Positions 24,072 through 33,721 are shown, numbered from the stretch's first letter. The stretch: DNA of 43,356 nt from Christensenellaceae bacterium (GCA_012837835.1 DUQK01000053.1:1-43356), one strand, 5' to 3'. A program made the numbers and translations. Notes: generated by a model from the sequence alone, not told the origin.

Positions 24072-25964
24072 ATGAGTAATTTTTCAAAAGAAGAAATCCG
24101 TTTCCTAACCCTTTTGTCTGAAAAATATCCTAATGTGCAATCTCTTTACAATGCTATATGCAGTATAAATGCAACGCTTATATTGCCCAAAGGTACAGAG
24201 CATTTTATGAGTGACATACATGGTGAGCTTGAAGCATTTATACACATACTAAACAATTGCTCTGGTGTAATTAAGGAAAAAGCGAATAGTCTATTTAAGG
24301 GGGAATTTTCGCAAGAAGAAATAGATGAATTCTGCGCAATAATATATTACCCCGAGCAAAAACTTGCTCTTCTCGAAGCTGATAAAACCGTTTCAAAGGA
24401 CTTTTACTCAGATCTTATATTTAAGCTTACCGAACTTACAAAGTTTATGAGCGTAAAATATACAAGAAACGAAATCCGTTCTGCAATTCCTGAGGAATAT
24501 TATTTTATAATTGATGAACTTTTAAATACTGAGCTCTACGAACATAAGAACCAACGTGATTACCATCATGCAATAACGAAAACCGCAATAGAGATGGATG
24601 CACAGGTTGAGCTGATTAAAGCATTTTGTCTGCTTATTAAGAGGCTTGCCGTTAGGAAATTATATGTTTTAGGCGATATATACGATAGAGGTTCTTCCCC
24701 TGATGATATTATGGATCTACTAATGGAACATCATGCAGTTTACTTTACATGGGGAAACCACGATGCGCTGTGGATGGGAGCTGCCTGTCTTAACCTCGCT
24801 TGTATTGCAGCTTCTGTGCGCAATACACTAAATTACGGTCATATGCACCTACTAGAGAGTGGCTATGGAATAAGCATGAGACCACTTTATGCACTTGCAC
24901 AGAAACTGTACCCAAACCTCAGTCAAGATGAAGCTGCACTCAAAACTATTACTATTATTATGTTTAAACTTGAAGGGCAGCTTATAAAAAGGCACCCTGA
25001 ATATAAACTAGATGAAAGGCTTAAACTACACCTAATTGACACAAAGAAGCGAACCGTAAGCTATGATGGTAACACCTGGTCTTTGATACATCAACAGTTT
25101 CCAACGCTCATAGGAGAAGATTTCTATGCGCTTACTGATGAAGAATTATATATTATGGAAGCACTTAAAGATGACTTTAAAAGGAGCGAAAGGCTTCACA
25201 GGCATATACAATTTTTGTACAAACGCGGCGCTGTATATATGGTGCAAAACGGGAACTTATTGTTACACGGCTGTGTACCACTAACACCAGAAGGTGAACT
25301 GCTAGAAGTATCTTTTGAAGGGGAAAAATATTCCGGTCAACACTTCCTTGATTTTTGTGATGTTAAGGCGCGCACTGCTTATCGTACAAAAGCTGAACTT
25401 GATGGCGATTTTATGTGGTTTCTGTGGTGTGGAGATTTTTCGCCCCTATGTGGTAGGAAAATGGCAACATTCGCTCACCTTATGATAGCTGATAGAGCAG
25501 CATTCACTGAGCCAAGGGATCCATATTATACCTATAATAAAACTGTTGAAGGTTGTGAGATGCTACTTGAAAGTTTTAATCTTGACCCGAAAGAAGGGCA
25601 CATAATAAACGGGCATACCCCAGTGCTAAAGGGAGAATCTCCCGTGCGGGCTGATGGAAGAATTTTAGTAATAGATGGCGGTTTTTGCAAAGCCTACCAT
25701 AAGAGAACAGGTATTGCAGGCTATACGCTTATTTCTAATTCCCACGGACTTCGTATAGTTGCACATAACCCATTTACGGGTGTCGAAAATGTCGTAAAGA
25801 ATAACACCGATATAAGCTCCACGCAGGAAGAGTTTATACCCTATAAAGTAAGGCAAACTGTAAAGGACACAAATGATGGCATTAAGCTCAACGAAAAGCT
25901 TAATGATCTGTATCGTCTGCTTGAGGCATATCGTCTGGGTATAATAAATCCTACAAATGTTTAG
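24072..25964 (+). CDS. fbp: Fructose-1,6-bisphosphatase, class III
   Basis: This gluconeogenic enzyme removes the 1-phosphate of fructose 1,6-bisphosphate. The 630-residue protein is of the class III type found in Firmicutes and shows the metallophosphoesterase motifs HFMSDIHGELEAF near residue 44, VLGDIYDRGSSPDD near 198 and WGNHDALWMGA near 227. A late IINGHTPVLKGESPVRADG supplies further ligands. GGAGAAG precedes ATG 24072. The gene follows citF by 10 bases and may be transcribed with it, which would link gluconeogenesis to citrate use. It converges with the CotH-domain gene, 12 bases between stops, with no clear terminator. Confidence 0.95.
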   Translation: MSNFSKEEIRFLTLLSEKYPNVQSLYNAICSINATLILPKGTEHFMSDIHGELEAFIHILNNCSGVIKEKANSLFKGEFSQEEIDEFCAIIYYPEQKLALLEADKTVSKDFYSDLIFKLTELTKFMSVKYTRNEIRSAIPEEYYFIIDELLNTELYEHKNQRDYHHAITKTAIEMDAQVELIKAFCLLIKRLAVRKLYVLGDIYDRGSSPDDIMDLLMEHHAVYFTWGNHDALWMGAACLNLACIAASVRNTLNYGHMHLLESGYGISMRPLYALAQKLYPNLSQDEAALKTITIIMFKLEGQLIKRHPEYKLDERLKLHLIDTKKRTVSYDGNTWSLIHQQFPTLIGEDFYALTDEELYIMEALKDDFKRSERLHRHIQFLYKRGAVYMVQNGNLLLHGCVPLTPEGELLEVSFEGEKYSGQHFLDFCDVKARTAYRTKAELDGDFMWFLWCGDFSPLCGRKMATFAHLMIADRAAFTEPRDPYYTYNKTVEGCEMLLESFNLDPKEGHIINGHTPVLKGESPVRADGRILVIDGGFCKAYHKRTGIAGYTLISNSHGLRIVAHNPFTGVENVVKNNTDISSTQEEFIPYKVRQTVKDTNDGIKLNEKLNDLYRLLEAYRLGIINPTNV

Positions 25965-25976
25965 TTGATTAATGGA

Positions 25977-28900
25977 TCAAATTTCGTCATGTTTATCCAG
26001 AATAGCTTCCGGGGGGAATTCAGGCTTAGGTCCAAAGTAGTGCAGCATCTGTTCATCGGTTAAGGAAAACCATTCCTTAACCTGCACATAACAGTGCCTC
26101 GGTCTTTTCCTAACTACATTACGGAGCCTGTCAACCCTAGAGTTCCAATAACGCATACAGCCATCCACAGTTTTCGGCTGCTCCATTGATATGTTCTTTA
26201 AGTTATACGATGCCCATCTTTCAAAATGCATATTCATCTCGGGCAATAAAATATTATAACATTCATCTATTTGGTCAAGCATTCTTTCTGTTGTAAAGAA
26301 TCTAAAAATTTCACCAAAACGGGTTAAAAACTTGTCCAGCATTTCTTCGTTCTCAAGTGTTTTAAGCCAGATTGAGTTATCAATATCATCATTTGCACCA
26401 TGACCTTTTGGGTTCATCATATTTCTTACACCATTGTTTGCAGCTCTGAACAAGCCATAGTCCATATCAAATATTATCCAACGCCATTTACCCCCAGGAA
26501 CTCTGTAACATCTTATGTTACCCGAGTCGGTGTTGGCAAAGAACATCTGAAATATGATGTAATCAAACAGATTGTCAACATCAATGTTATCTAAAATATA
26601 CTGCATATCATCAGGATTAGTTGCGGGTGAGCTTGCTTTAATTTTATTAACCATGTTGATATAATCTCGATTGCTGCCATAATAAGCCTTATTGCTTCCT
26701 TCTATCATCATCATATTGTCAGCATCTTCAAGAGGAATACCCTCATGCTGAGCGACAAAATAGCGACTCACTCTTTCGCGCAGATTGTAATGCCCCCAAT
26801 AATTACCGTTTAAATATACTATAACAGGTTTCCATGCTTGGTGTATTACAGTAGTGTCCTCTAGCTGCTCAATCAGTCTGCTATGCACACCGTCAATCAT
26901 TCTTGTCCAAACGCAGTCGTTGCCGGAAACACGAAGTACCAATGATTTATACCTTTCAAATGGTCTTTCGTCAAAAAGCTTAGCATGGAAATACCTTTCT
27001 CCAATAGAAGCTTTTGCTTTAAGTTTAAATGACTTCTGTGGCATATCCAAAGAATACTGACCAATTAGTCCAAATTCAATATCTTGACTAAAATAAACCT
27101 CTCCGCTATCGGAATTGAACATCTCAGCATAACCGGGTCTAAACTTTTTGCCGTGTAGACGATAAGTTGGTGTGGGGTTTTTAAAAGGAATATATTTATA
27201 GCTTTCAAGGTTTACCCCTTCCCCTGCTGCATACATACCGGTTTCAGGGTTCCAAAGATTATCAGGGTCTGTAGCCAAACATACAACAGGCATAGTGTAG
27301 TATGTTTTCATAACGTAATTTGCTGTAACAACGGAAGATGGCTGTAAACCCGGTGCAAACGAGCGTGCCCTTAACACTGTTGTATCGCTAATCAATATAG
27401 GGTCTTTATATAATATGCTGTTTTCAAGAGTTGGTATTGAGCCGTCTAAAGTATAACGAATAGAAGATCCATCAGCTGCACTTAAAGCAACATGAATATC
27501 TTCTTTGTAAAGACCGCCTTCTGCGGAAAAAACAGGTTTATCTGAAAAACCCGGAAATCCTGTAGTGTTCTCATAACCGGGAGTTGCAGCGTCAAAATAA
27601 AAAAAACCCTCGTTTTTTAAATTTCTTCCATATGAATAATCTGTAGGTATTGCGGGTAGATAGAGCTTGTCAATGACAGTTCCATTACTATCAGATAGAG
27701 TAACAGTTTCTCCGCCCCTTCGTTTAAGCGCATATGAGGCTCTAAGTGCTGCAGCGTTTGAGCCTGGATCCTTACTTTTATCCATAATAACAACTTTATA
27801 TTCTCTGGGCATTATAGTACTGCCAGGGGGAAAACGCCACTTAAGCGGCCAGTTGATATTATCGCTTAAACCCCAAGATGAAATATCTATTGCTTGTTCA
27901 GTACTGTTGTAAATTTCAACCCAATCAGCAAAAGGTAAGCCTTCACCTAAAGATGTACTAGTATTACTGCTCATAGCTTCACTAATATATACACCGCTTG
28001 GGTTAAGGGAGCGCAAATATCTATCCGCTATTTTAGCTCCATCTGCAGTATTTGGCGCGCCGGGAGTAGCTAGGGTGAAAACCTGCCAGCCTTCTCCGTC
28101 TTCTACTCTGCCAAAGCTCGCATCAGCGGGCAAATTTTCAAACGCTATTCTATCTATAAGATTGCCTTGTCTTGTTGATAGTGTGATAGTTTCTCCACCC
28201 GCTTTTATGCGGAAATTTGTGTGCGGATAACCACCAGGATTACTTCGGTTTTTTCCCGAGCAAAACACCAGATAATATCCGCTGGGAGGGATGACAGCTC
28301 CTTCCGGAAACACCCATTTTATTGGTCTTTCAGGGTTATCGGATATAGCATAGTTATCAAGTTTAATTGTTTTATCACTACGGTTTTTAAGCTCAATCCA
28401 ATCCTGTAATTCTCCGTCCTCATCCCTAAGTCCGGTGCGGGGTGCAGCCATTATTTCGTTTATGACAAGTGTACCTGTATCTATTCTAAAGTTATTCATA
28501 TAGGCTTCATGGCCTTCTTTTGTGTTCTCAAATCCGGGAGAATATATATTCTCACCCTTTACATATTCGCCAGCTTCATTTAGGTAATAAGTTTCATTAG
28601 CATTTAGTGTAGGTATATCAACAGAAGATATAACAAAACCTGAAGTATCGAACATAAATAGAGATTCACCTATTGAGCTTAGCTTAAATTTGGCATGAAA
28701 AGGCTTGTCTTCGTCATTTTGATTTCTTCCGTCGAAGTATACGATTACCCTATCATCAGGGTTTAATATTTTCTTTGGAAACACAAATTTGGCTCTATCA
28801 GATCTGTCAGATAAAGTAAGACCCTCTAAATTTATCTGTCTATCAGTGCTATTCCATATTTCTGCCCAGTCGCTAAAACGTCCCTTTTCATCAGGCAATG

Positions 28901-29114
28901 CGGAAGTATTACTAGTCATAACTTCGCTTATGAGAAGCCCTTCATAATCTGAAACAATACTACCGTCAGAATCAATGTTAAGTGCTTTTTTCATAGGTTC
29001 TTTAGGACCTAATATTATGAATGTAACAAGCAGGACAGCCACAATAATCGTAAACAATAACCTACGGCTTGGTGTATGTTTATTCAGCTTTGTTTTTTTT
29101 GGTTCAGCCGACAT
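25977..29114 (-). CDS. Membrane-anchored protein with three lamin-tail domains and a CotH kinase domain
   Basis: The 1045-residue protein has a basic cytoplasmic start and one membrane segment (about residues 19-36), with the rest outside. In order: lamin-tail domain 1 (about 58-170), 2 (215-332) and 3 (374-492), each with a DWxEIxN-type core (DWAEIWN, DWIELKN, DWVEIYN); a chitobiase C-terminal-like Ig domain (525-602, IRYTLDGSIPT); and a CotH domain from about 606 to 960. CotH proteins are atypical secreted kinases; the key acidic motif is seen as IIFDMDYG (Asp883, Asp885), with RLHGKKFR and SFKLKAK upstream. It may phosphorylate surface or spore-coat proteins; the substrate is unknown. It starts 10 bases after the Smr gene and shares its promoter. 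Confidence 0.9.
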   Translation of the reverse strand: MSAEPKKTKLNKHTPSRRLLFTIIVAVLLVTFIILGPKEPMKKALNIDSDGSIVSDYEGLLISEVMTSNTSALPDEKGRFSDWAEIWNSTDRQINLEGLTLSDRSDRAKFVFPKKILNPDDRVIVYFDGRNQNDEDKPFHAKFKLSSIGESLFMFDTSGFVISSVDIPTLNANETYYLNEAGEYVKGENIYSPGFENTKEGHEAYMNNFRIDTGTLVINEIMAAPRTGLRDEDGELQDWIELKNRSDKTIKLDNYAISDNPERPIKWVFPEGAVIPPSGYYLVFCSGKNRSNPGGYPHTNFRIKAGGETITLSTRQGNLIDRIAFENLPADASFGRVEDGEGWQVFTLATPGAPNTADGAKIADRYLRSLNPSGVYISEAMSSNTSTSLGEGLPFADWVEIYNSTEQAIDISSWGLSDNINWPLKWRFPPGSTIMPREYKVVIMDKSKDPGSNAAALRASYALKRRGGETVTLSDSNGTVIDKLYLPAIPTDYSYGRNLKNEGFFYFDAATPGYENTTGFPGFSDKPVFSAEGGLYKEDIHVALSAADGSSIRYTLDGSIPTLENSILYKDPILISDTTVLRARSFAPGLQPSSVVTANYVMKTYYTMPVVCLATDPDNLWNPETGMYAAGEGVNLESYKYIPFKNPTPTYRLHGKKFRPGYAEMFNSDSGEVYFSQDIEFGLIGQYSLDMPQKSFKLKAKASIGERYFHAKLFDERPFERYKSLVLRVSGNDCVWTRMIDGVHSRLIEQLEDTTVIHQAWKPVIVYLNGNYWGHYNLRERVSRYFVAQHEGIPLEDADNMMMIEGSNKAYYGSNRDYINMVNKIKASSPATNPDDMQYILDNIDVDNLFDYIIFQMFFANTDSGNIRCYRVPGGKWRWIIFDMDYGLFRAANNGVRNMMNPKGHGANDDIDNSIWLKTLENEEMLDKFLTRFGEIFRFFTTERMLDQIDECYNILLPEMNMHFERWASYNLKNISMEQPKTVDGCMRYWNSRVDRLRNVVRKRPRHCYVQVKEWFSLTDEQMLHYFGPKPEFPPEAILDKHDEI

Positions 29115-29124
29115 TTAATTCTCC

Positions 29125-29358
29125 TTATATGTATTCTCTCAATACGAAAATCGTTTCTCCTGGGTTAAAGCTAGGCTCAACTCTTATTACTAAGGGGTGG
29201 TTGGAAAACTCATCCAATATCATGTTTTTTATTGCCGTTCCCCCATGAAAGCCGTGTACAACTCGTAGACGATAATCAGCGCTAGTAACCCTATTAAAGG
29301 CGGAACGCACGGCAATCCTAGCTTGGTATACATTCATCCCGTGTAAATTGATTTCCAT
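29125..29358 (-). CDS. Stand-alone Smr-domain protein
   Basis: The 77-residue protein consists almost entirely of a Smr domain, with an LDLHG-like start (INLHGMNVYQA) and the loop VVHGFHGGTAIKNMI. Smr domains occur at the end of MutS2 and alone, and several act as nucleases on DNA or RNA. Here the loop reads HGFHGG instead of the more usual HGKGTG, so activity is uncertain. AAGGAGGG precedes ATG 29358. A promoter lies directly upstream, and the CotH-domain gene follows at 10 bases. Confidence 0.85.
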   Translation of the reverse strand: MEINLHGMNVYQARIAVRSAFNRVTSADYRLRVVHGFHGGTAIKNMILDEFSNHPLVIRVEPSFNPGETIFVLREYI

Positions 29359-29370
29359 GCACTTCCCTCC

Positions 29371-29407
29371 TTGTATAGATTATATACAAAACGAATGATA
29401 AATTCAA
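29371..29407 (-). promoter_or_regulatory. Promoter of the Smr-CotH unit with overlapping hairpin
   Basis: On the minus strand TTGAAT (29407-29402), a 17-base spacer and TATAAT (29384-29379). The inverted repeat TTGTATA/TATACAA (29371-29377 and 29383-29389) overlaps the -10 box and ends just before the ribosome binding site, so it may be an operator or an mRNA hairpin. Confidence 0.65.
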
Positions 29408-29434
29408 CTAAATGCAATCATTTTGTAATATTCG

Positions 29435-30271
29435 TTATAGACTTTTGATTATGTGATCAAGATAGCACTTTACAGGATCTATATCTGTATGTGCATAAAG
29501 CATGCGCGTGCCAACCGCATCTTCTATCTCATTAAATAGTAAACGTCCATTATGAAATATAAAGTCAACTCCAACAAAGTCAAAATTGAAGCGTGAAAGA
29601 ATTTTCATAACATTATTTTCTGTTTCACTATCTATCTTATATGGCATGGCGCTGCCACCCTGCCCTACATTACTTCTAAAATCCCCATCAGTACTGTAGC
29701 GCATCATGGATTTTAGTATTTTATTGCCTAATATATATACCCTTACATCTTTACCTATAGTATCGGACAAGGGCTGAACAACTGCAGTATCAGGATAACA
29801 TTCCTTAAGCGAAGAAATATAAGCTGTTTCATTATTACACAAAAACACTTTTCTACCACCACAGCTGTTTGACGCTTTTACAACAACAGGATAAGGAAAG
29901 GGCGATTTCTCACTTGAAATATCTACAAATGCTGTATCCATCATGGGAACTATGCCATTTAGTTCCATATGAGTTAAACGCTTATCATTACATATTCTGG
30001 CTACGTGGGCGTTATTGAATATTGGTATACCTATTTTTTCCAGAAATTCAGATAATAGCGGAGCATTTAGTCGCATTACTGCAAAATCGGGTTTGGAATC
30101 TACACCGTTTACTTGAAGAAACAAATTATTGTTTCGCACTCCATATCTTAGCTGTTCTATAAGTATCAGTTTAAATTTAATGCCTAATTGTTTACCAAGC
30201 TTTATCCAGTGAGCAATAAAGCGATGGTTGCGTTTAGTATTATTTTTTTCGTACACAAGCCAAGCTATCAT
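29435..30271 (-). CDS. ATP-grasp ligase, RimK-like (second of a tandem pair)
   Basis: The 278-residue protein has the ATP-grasp fold of RimK-type carboxylate-amine ligases: a substrate-binding N-terminal domain, an ATP-lid region with PYPVVVKASNSCGGRKVFLC near residue 125, DVRVYILGNKILKSMMR near 180 and a metal-binding region LLFNEIEDAVG near 245. The usual E-x-N metal motif is changed to E-x-E here, which may alter or reduce activity. It overlaps the first ATP-grasp gene by four bases (ATGA). Such enzymes join an amino acid or amine to a carboxylate; the substrates are unknown. Confidence 0.85.
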   Translation of the reverse strand: MIAWLVYEKNNTKRNHRFIAHWIKLGKQLGIKFKLILIEQLRYGVRNNNLFLQVNGVDSKPDFAVMRLNAPLLSEFLEKIGIPIFNNAHVARICNDKRLTHMELNGIVPMMDTAFVDISSEKSPFPYPVVVKASNSCGGRKVFLCNNETAYISSLKECYPDTAVVQPLSDTIGKDVRVYILGNKILKSMMRYSTDGDFRSNVGQGGSAMPYKIDSETENNVMKILSRFNFDFVGVDFIFHNGRLLFNEIEDAVGTRMLYAHTDIDPVKCYLDHIIKSL

Positions 30272-31128
30272 AATCTAGCCAGCACAAGTTCAGCGATTTT
30301 TTTTGCAGGGTTTTTGCCAGTTGTTTCTATAAGTCGTCCGAAATGCGCATTTGAATTTACCTCGCACACCAAAGGTCCCTGAGATGAAAATAAAATATCT
30401 ACTCCCGCAAAGTCGACGCCTAAGACATCACAGGCTTTAATAGCAATTTTTTCTTGCTCGCTGGTAATATCATAATTTAATGATTTACTTTCGCCCTTAT
30501 GGTTAGACCTAAAGTCTCCGAACATATTTTGCCGTTCCATAGCCGCAACAACCTTTCCACCCACAACATATACTCTTAAATCTCTACCTGCGCTTTCCTT
30601 AATAAAGCGCTGAAATAACAAGGGTTTATCCGCATTGTTTTTAACCAACTCTTCAGCTTCTTCAGCATTATTAATCAGATATACTTGTTCGCCATACGAG
30701 CCGAAGCCCTCTTTAAGCACAAAGGGGAGCCCCAAAAATTCTATTGCCTCATACAAAAAATCAATTTTACTATAACCTACAGTGGCAAAGCTCTTGGGAC
30801 ATATAAGTGTATCAGGCTGAGGCACTTTGTCATTTAGCATTAAAAATGTTTTTGTTTTATCATCACACAACATTATTGCTTCCGGTGAATTCATAACATG
30901 TACTCCGGAATTTACAAGTCCTACCGCCAAATTAACATCCTTATCCCAGAACACGCATACCTTAGGTTGATTCTTAAATGAAGAAGGAATTATATAGTCC
31001 GCATTTTTTTTAACAACTACATCTATGCCAAGTAGATTTGCTTCCTTTACAAATTGCTGTTCAATAAACTTAAAAGGGGCAGAGTCAAGAAAGGCATTGC
31101 GAATAAAAAGTACTCTTTTCATACTCAT
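30268..31128 (-). CDS. ATP-grasp ligase, RimK-like (first of a tandem pair)
   Basis: The 286-residue protein is an ATP-grasp ligase related to RimK. Visible blocks are LPFVLKEGFGSYGEQVYL near residue 135, DLRVYVVGGKVVAAMER near 190, and the metal-binding CEVNSNAHFG near 257, with the normal E-x-N pair. Its start overlaps the nucleoside kinase stop by four bases and its end overlaps the second ligase by four bases. The two ligases are clearly related (both have DFRSN after the VRVY block) but diverged, suggesting two steps or two partners in one pathway. No substrate is assigned. Confidence 0.87.
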   Translation of the reverse strand: MSMKRVLFIRNAFLDSAPFKFIEQQFVKEANLLGIDVVVKKNADYIIPSSFKNQPKVCVFWDKDVNLAVGLVNSGVHVMNSPEAIMLCDDKTKTFLMLNDKVPQPDTLICPKSFATVGYSKIDFLYEAIEFLGLPFVLKEGFGSYGEQVYLINNAEEAEELVKNNADKPLLFQRFIKESAGRDLRVYVVGGKVVAAMERQNMFGDFRSNHKGESKSLNYDITSEQEKIAIKACDVLGVDFAGVDILFSSQGPLVCEVNSNAHFGRLIETTGKNPAKKIAELVLARL

Positions 31129-32780
31129 TTATTCTTCATATATAGTGTATTTCCGCCTATAAATTCGCGCAGTATTGAAAGCGGCGGAATATCGTTTAAC
31201 GCTTCTTCAGGAGCAGGTAGCATGTAATGCAGTATTTTAATTATTCTGTTCACTTTTAAGTAGTCCGGATTGTCCTTTGGTATCTGCCTTAACATTTCAT
31301 ATGAAAAGCGTTTAAGTACCGGTAACTCATAATGAAGCGCAGAGTTGAACATAATATCTGCCTGCTCCTGATATGGAAATACCCACTTTTCTTCTCCTCT
31401 TCGCACCTTATCCCACATTGAAAGAGTTTTAACCGGAGGAGTATTTCTAAACAGGTTATCTCTTACAATACGCCTTAGAAGCCTTGCATCTGTAGTACGT
31501 ATACGATTATGCGAGTCTAAATTGATGCATGTAAGCTCACTTATATATATCTTAAAGATAAGATTTTTATCAAACGCTCCATGCATTCTGGGATTAAGTG
31601 CATGTATCCCTTCAATTATGAGTGGCTGGTCGTAGGCGATTTTAAGTTTATATGCATTAGTGTTTTGTGTTTGAGTGGCAAAATCAAATCTAGGCATATT
31701 TGTTTCTTTACCCTCAAGTAGAGATGTAATGCATTTTTTGATAAGCGGTACATCTAACGCATCTATGGTTTCAAGATCGGGTTCACCATCATTTTCAAGT
31801 GGTAGTTCCCACCTGTTGCGGTAAAAATCGTCAAGAGATATAAGTACCGGTCTTAATCCATTTACTCTTAAATGTATGCTGAGTCTATTGGCAAAAGTTG
31901 TTTTTCCACTTGATGAGGGACCAGCAACAAATACCGCTCTTGAGCCGCGATTCAGTATATCCGAAGCGATGTCGGATATTGATTTGTCATGAAGCGCTTC
32001 GTTAACTCTAATAAAATCATTTAACTTTTTTTGTTTTATAAGATCATTTAAATCTGCCACATCAGAACAATCAAGCACCCTGCACCAATAGTTGCTCTGT
32101 GCAAAGGTAGCCATTTGTTTTGGTAAATTTACAAACTTTGATGATACTGAAACATCCTCTCTTGATGGCAAGAGTAACACAAAGCCGGGAGAATGATGTC
32201 TTAGAGTAAATACCGGCACCCTTCCCGTTGAGGGAAGCATAGCTCCATAAAAATACTCCGATATGCCTCCGCATTCATATAGATTGAAGTGTTTATATGG
32301 TCTGTAAGCAAGCAGCCGGGCTTTTTCGGGGTCGCCGTTTTCAATAAAATATTTTACAGCCTCTTCTTTTGAAATATGTCTTTTATTAAATTTTAAATCT
32401 TCTTTTACAACATCATGCATAGCACCTTCAAGATGCATTATATCCGCAGGATATATACGCATATCTTCAAAAACAATATATATACCATCACCAACGGAAT
32501 GCTCTATCCTAACTTTCGCATAAGGAAATACTCTTTTAGCGGCAATCAACATAACAAAACGTAAGGAACGCTCATATATCCTCCTGCCTTCTTCATCATT
32601 ATAGGTAAGCAAGTGTAACTCAGCATCATCATTAATGAAATCGGAAAGCTCCTTTACCCTGCCCCCTATACGTACTCCCATGACTTTACTTAACATATCA
32701 GGAGCCAAATCCGAAATAATCTGCTCAACCGTGGTGTTATGTTCATATACCTTAAAATTACCATTTAAAGTAATTTTCAT
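31125..32780 (-). CDS. TGS/threonyl-tRNA-synthetase-like nucleoside kinase (uridine kinase-type)
   Basis: The 551-residue protein joins three parts: a TGS-like domain (about 1-60), a region resembling the second additional domain of threonyl-tRNA synthetase (about 70-210, AAKRVFPYAKVRIEHSVGDG), and a C-terminal P-loop kinase of the phosphoribulokinase/uridine kinase type. Walker A is GPSSSGKTT (residues 287-295), followed by ISLDDFYRNR and IIEGIHALNP. This fusion is known from Firmicutes genomes and is usually annotated as nucleoside or uridine kinase. Its true substrate is not settled. It overlaps the exonuclease gene and the first ATP-grasp gene by four bases each, so these products are likely made together. 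Confidence 0.87.
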   Translation of the reverse strand: MKITLNGNFKVYEHNTTVEQIISDLAPDMLSKVMGVRIGGRVKELSDFINDDAELHLLTYNDEEGRRIYERSLRFVMLIAAKRVFPYAKVRIEHSVGDGIYIVFEDMRIYPADIMHLEGAMHDVVKEDLKFNKRHISKEEAVKYFIENGDPEKARLLAYRPYKHFNLYECGGISEYFYGAMLPSTGRVPVFTLRHHSPGFVLLLPSREDVSVSSKFVNLPKQMATFAQSNYWCRVLDCSDVADLNDLIKQKKLNDFIRVNEALHDKSISDIASDILNRGSRAVFVAGPSSSGKTTFANRLSIHLRVNGLRPVLISLDDFYRNRWELPLENDGEPDLETIDALDVPLIKKCITSLLEGKETNMPRFDFATQTQNTNAYKLKIAYDQPLIIEGIHALNPRMHGAFDKNLIFKIYISELTCINLDSHNRIRTTDARLLRRIVRDNLFRNTPPVKTLSMWDKVRRGEEKWVFPYQEQADIMFNSALHYELPVLKRFSYEMLRQIPKDNPDYLKVNRIIKILHYMLPAPEEALNDIPPLSILREFIGGNTLYMKNK

Positions 32781-33721
32781 ATCTTAACTTTCCTTTCGAA
32801 ATTTGCTAATTTTTCAGTCCACTGCAAATGTTTAGTACGTACATATGCAGGGTGTTGCTCTTCAGACAATTCTGATTTCCTGCGCACAATATAGCCTGAA
32901 CCGCGTTTTATAAAATGAAGCTTATTAAATATCAAGCCATGTTTTTCACAATCGGATAAACCCATATAATAGTTAGAATCTCCATTGGGTAAATAACCTT
33001 CGCTTATAGAAGTTTTTCTGCCACATATTGGGCAATCCGGGAAAAGCGTTTCTTTGCTGCGGAGTGCACTTTTAACGTTTTTAACTGAAATCATTGAGGA
33101 TTTTGCCCTTGCAGTTTTATTAACCCTGCAAGTTAGCTTCCTCGCATTTGTCTTAAACATATCAAGCTTAACATCTTTTGGTAGACGCTGAAATATAAGC
33201 GCAGCATAGTACGCATCATCAACAGCTCTATGAAAAGGGTGTTCATTTGATTGTCTAATGCCAATCGCTTCAAGTGCATTGCGCAGACCGAACCTGTTTT
33301 TTGTGTTTCCCCTCACATGACCAAATAGCTCCTGTAAATCATATATAACAAGTTTTTTATCAATACCGAAAAAGCGAAGGTTTTGGTCTAAAATGGAAAT
33401 ATCGTCCCCTCCCCAGCTAAAAAGCATGTATTCTTCACCACACCATTTTATAAACCTCTCCATAGCTTGGTCAAATTGAGGTGCAAAGTCAATATCTTCC
33501 TGTGTAATTCCCGTTATACGTCTAATCCTTGGATGGATTTTTTTATATTGACTAGGTTTTATATCTTGGCTAAATGATGATATAAGCCTTCTTTCAGAAT
33601 CTAATTTTACTGCTCCCATCTGAATTAGTTCAAATTGAAGTGCATCTCCTACGCGTTTAAATGTTGTCGAGTAAAAACTTATAGGTTGATTCCATTCTAA
33701 ATCCAGTATGATATATTGCAA
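32777..33721 (-). CDS. DEDDh 3'-5' exonuclease with C-terminal zinc-binding segment
   Basis: The 314-residue protein has a DnaQ-like exonuclease domain (1-180) with DEDDh residues Asp7 and Glu9 (LDLEW), an Asp at 106/107 (SWGGDD), and His164 with Asp168 (HRAVDDA). It resembles KapD-type exonucleases. The C-terminal part has CPIC and a later DCEKHG, a likely zinc-binding pair, so it may bind nucleic acid. The TTG start at 33721 has AAAGGA 7 bases upstream, overlapping the end of the flavoprotein gene. It overlaps the kinase gene by four bases. The role may be RNA or DNA trimming; the target is unknown. Confidence 0.88.
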   Translation of the reverse strand: MQYIILDLEWNQPISFYSTTFKRVGDALQFELIQMGAVKLDSERRLISSFSQDIKPSQYKKIHPRIRRITGITQEDIDFAPQFDQAMERFIKWCGEEYMLFSWGGDDISILDQNLRFFGIDKKLVIYDLQELFGHVRGNTKNRFGLRNALEAIGIRQSNEHPFHRAVDDAYYAALIFQRLPKDVKLDMFKTNARKLTCRVNKTARAKSSMISVKNVKSALRSKETLFPDCPICGRKTSISEGYLPNGDSNYYMGLSDCEKHGLIFNKLHFIKRGSGYIVRRKSELSEEQHPAYVRTKHLQWTEKLANFERKVKI

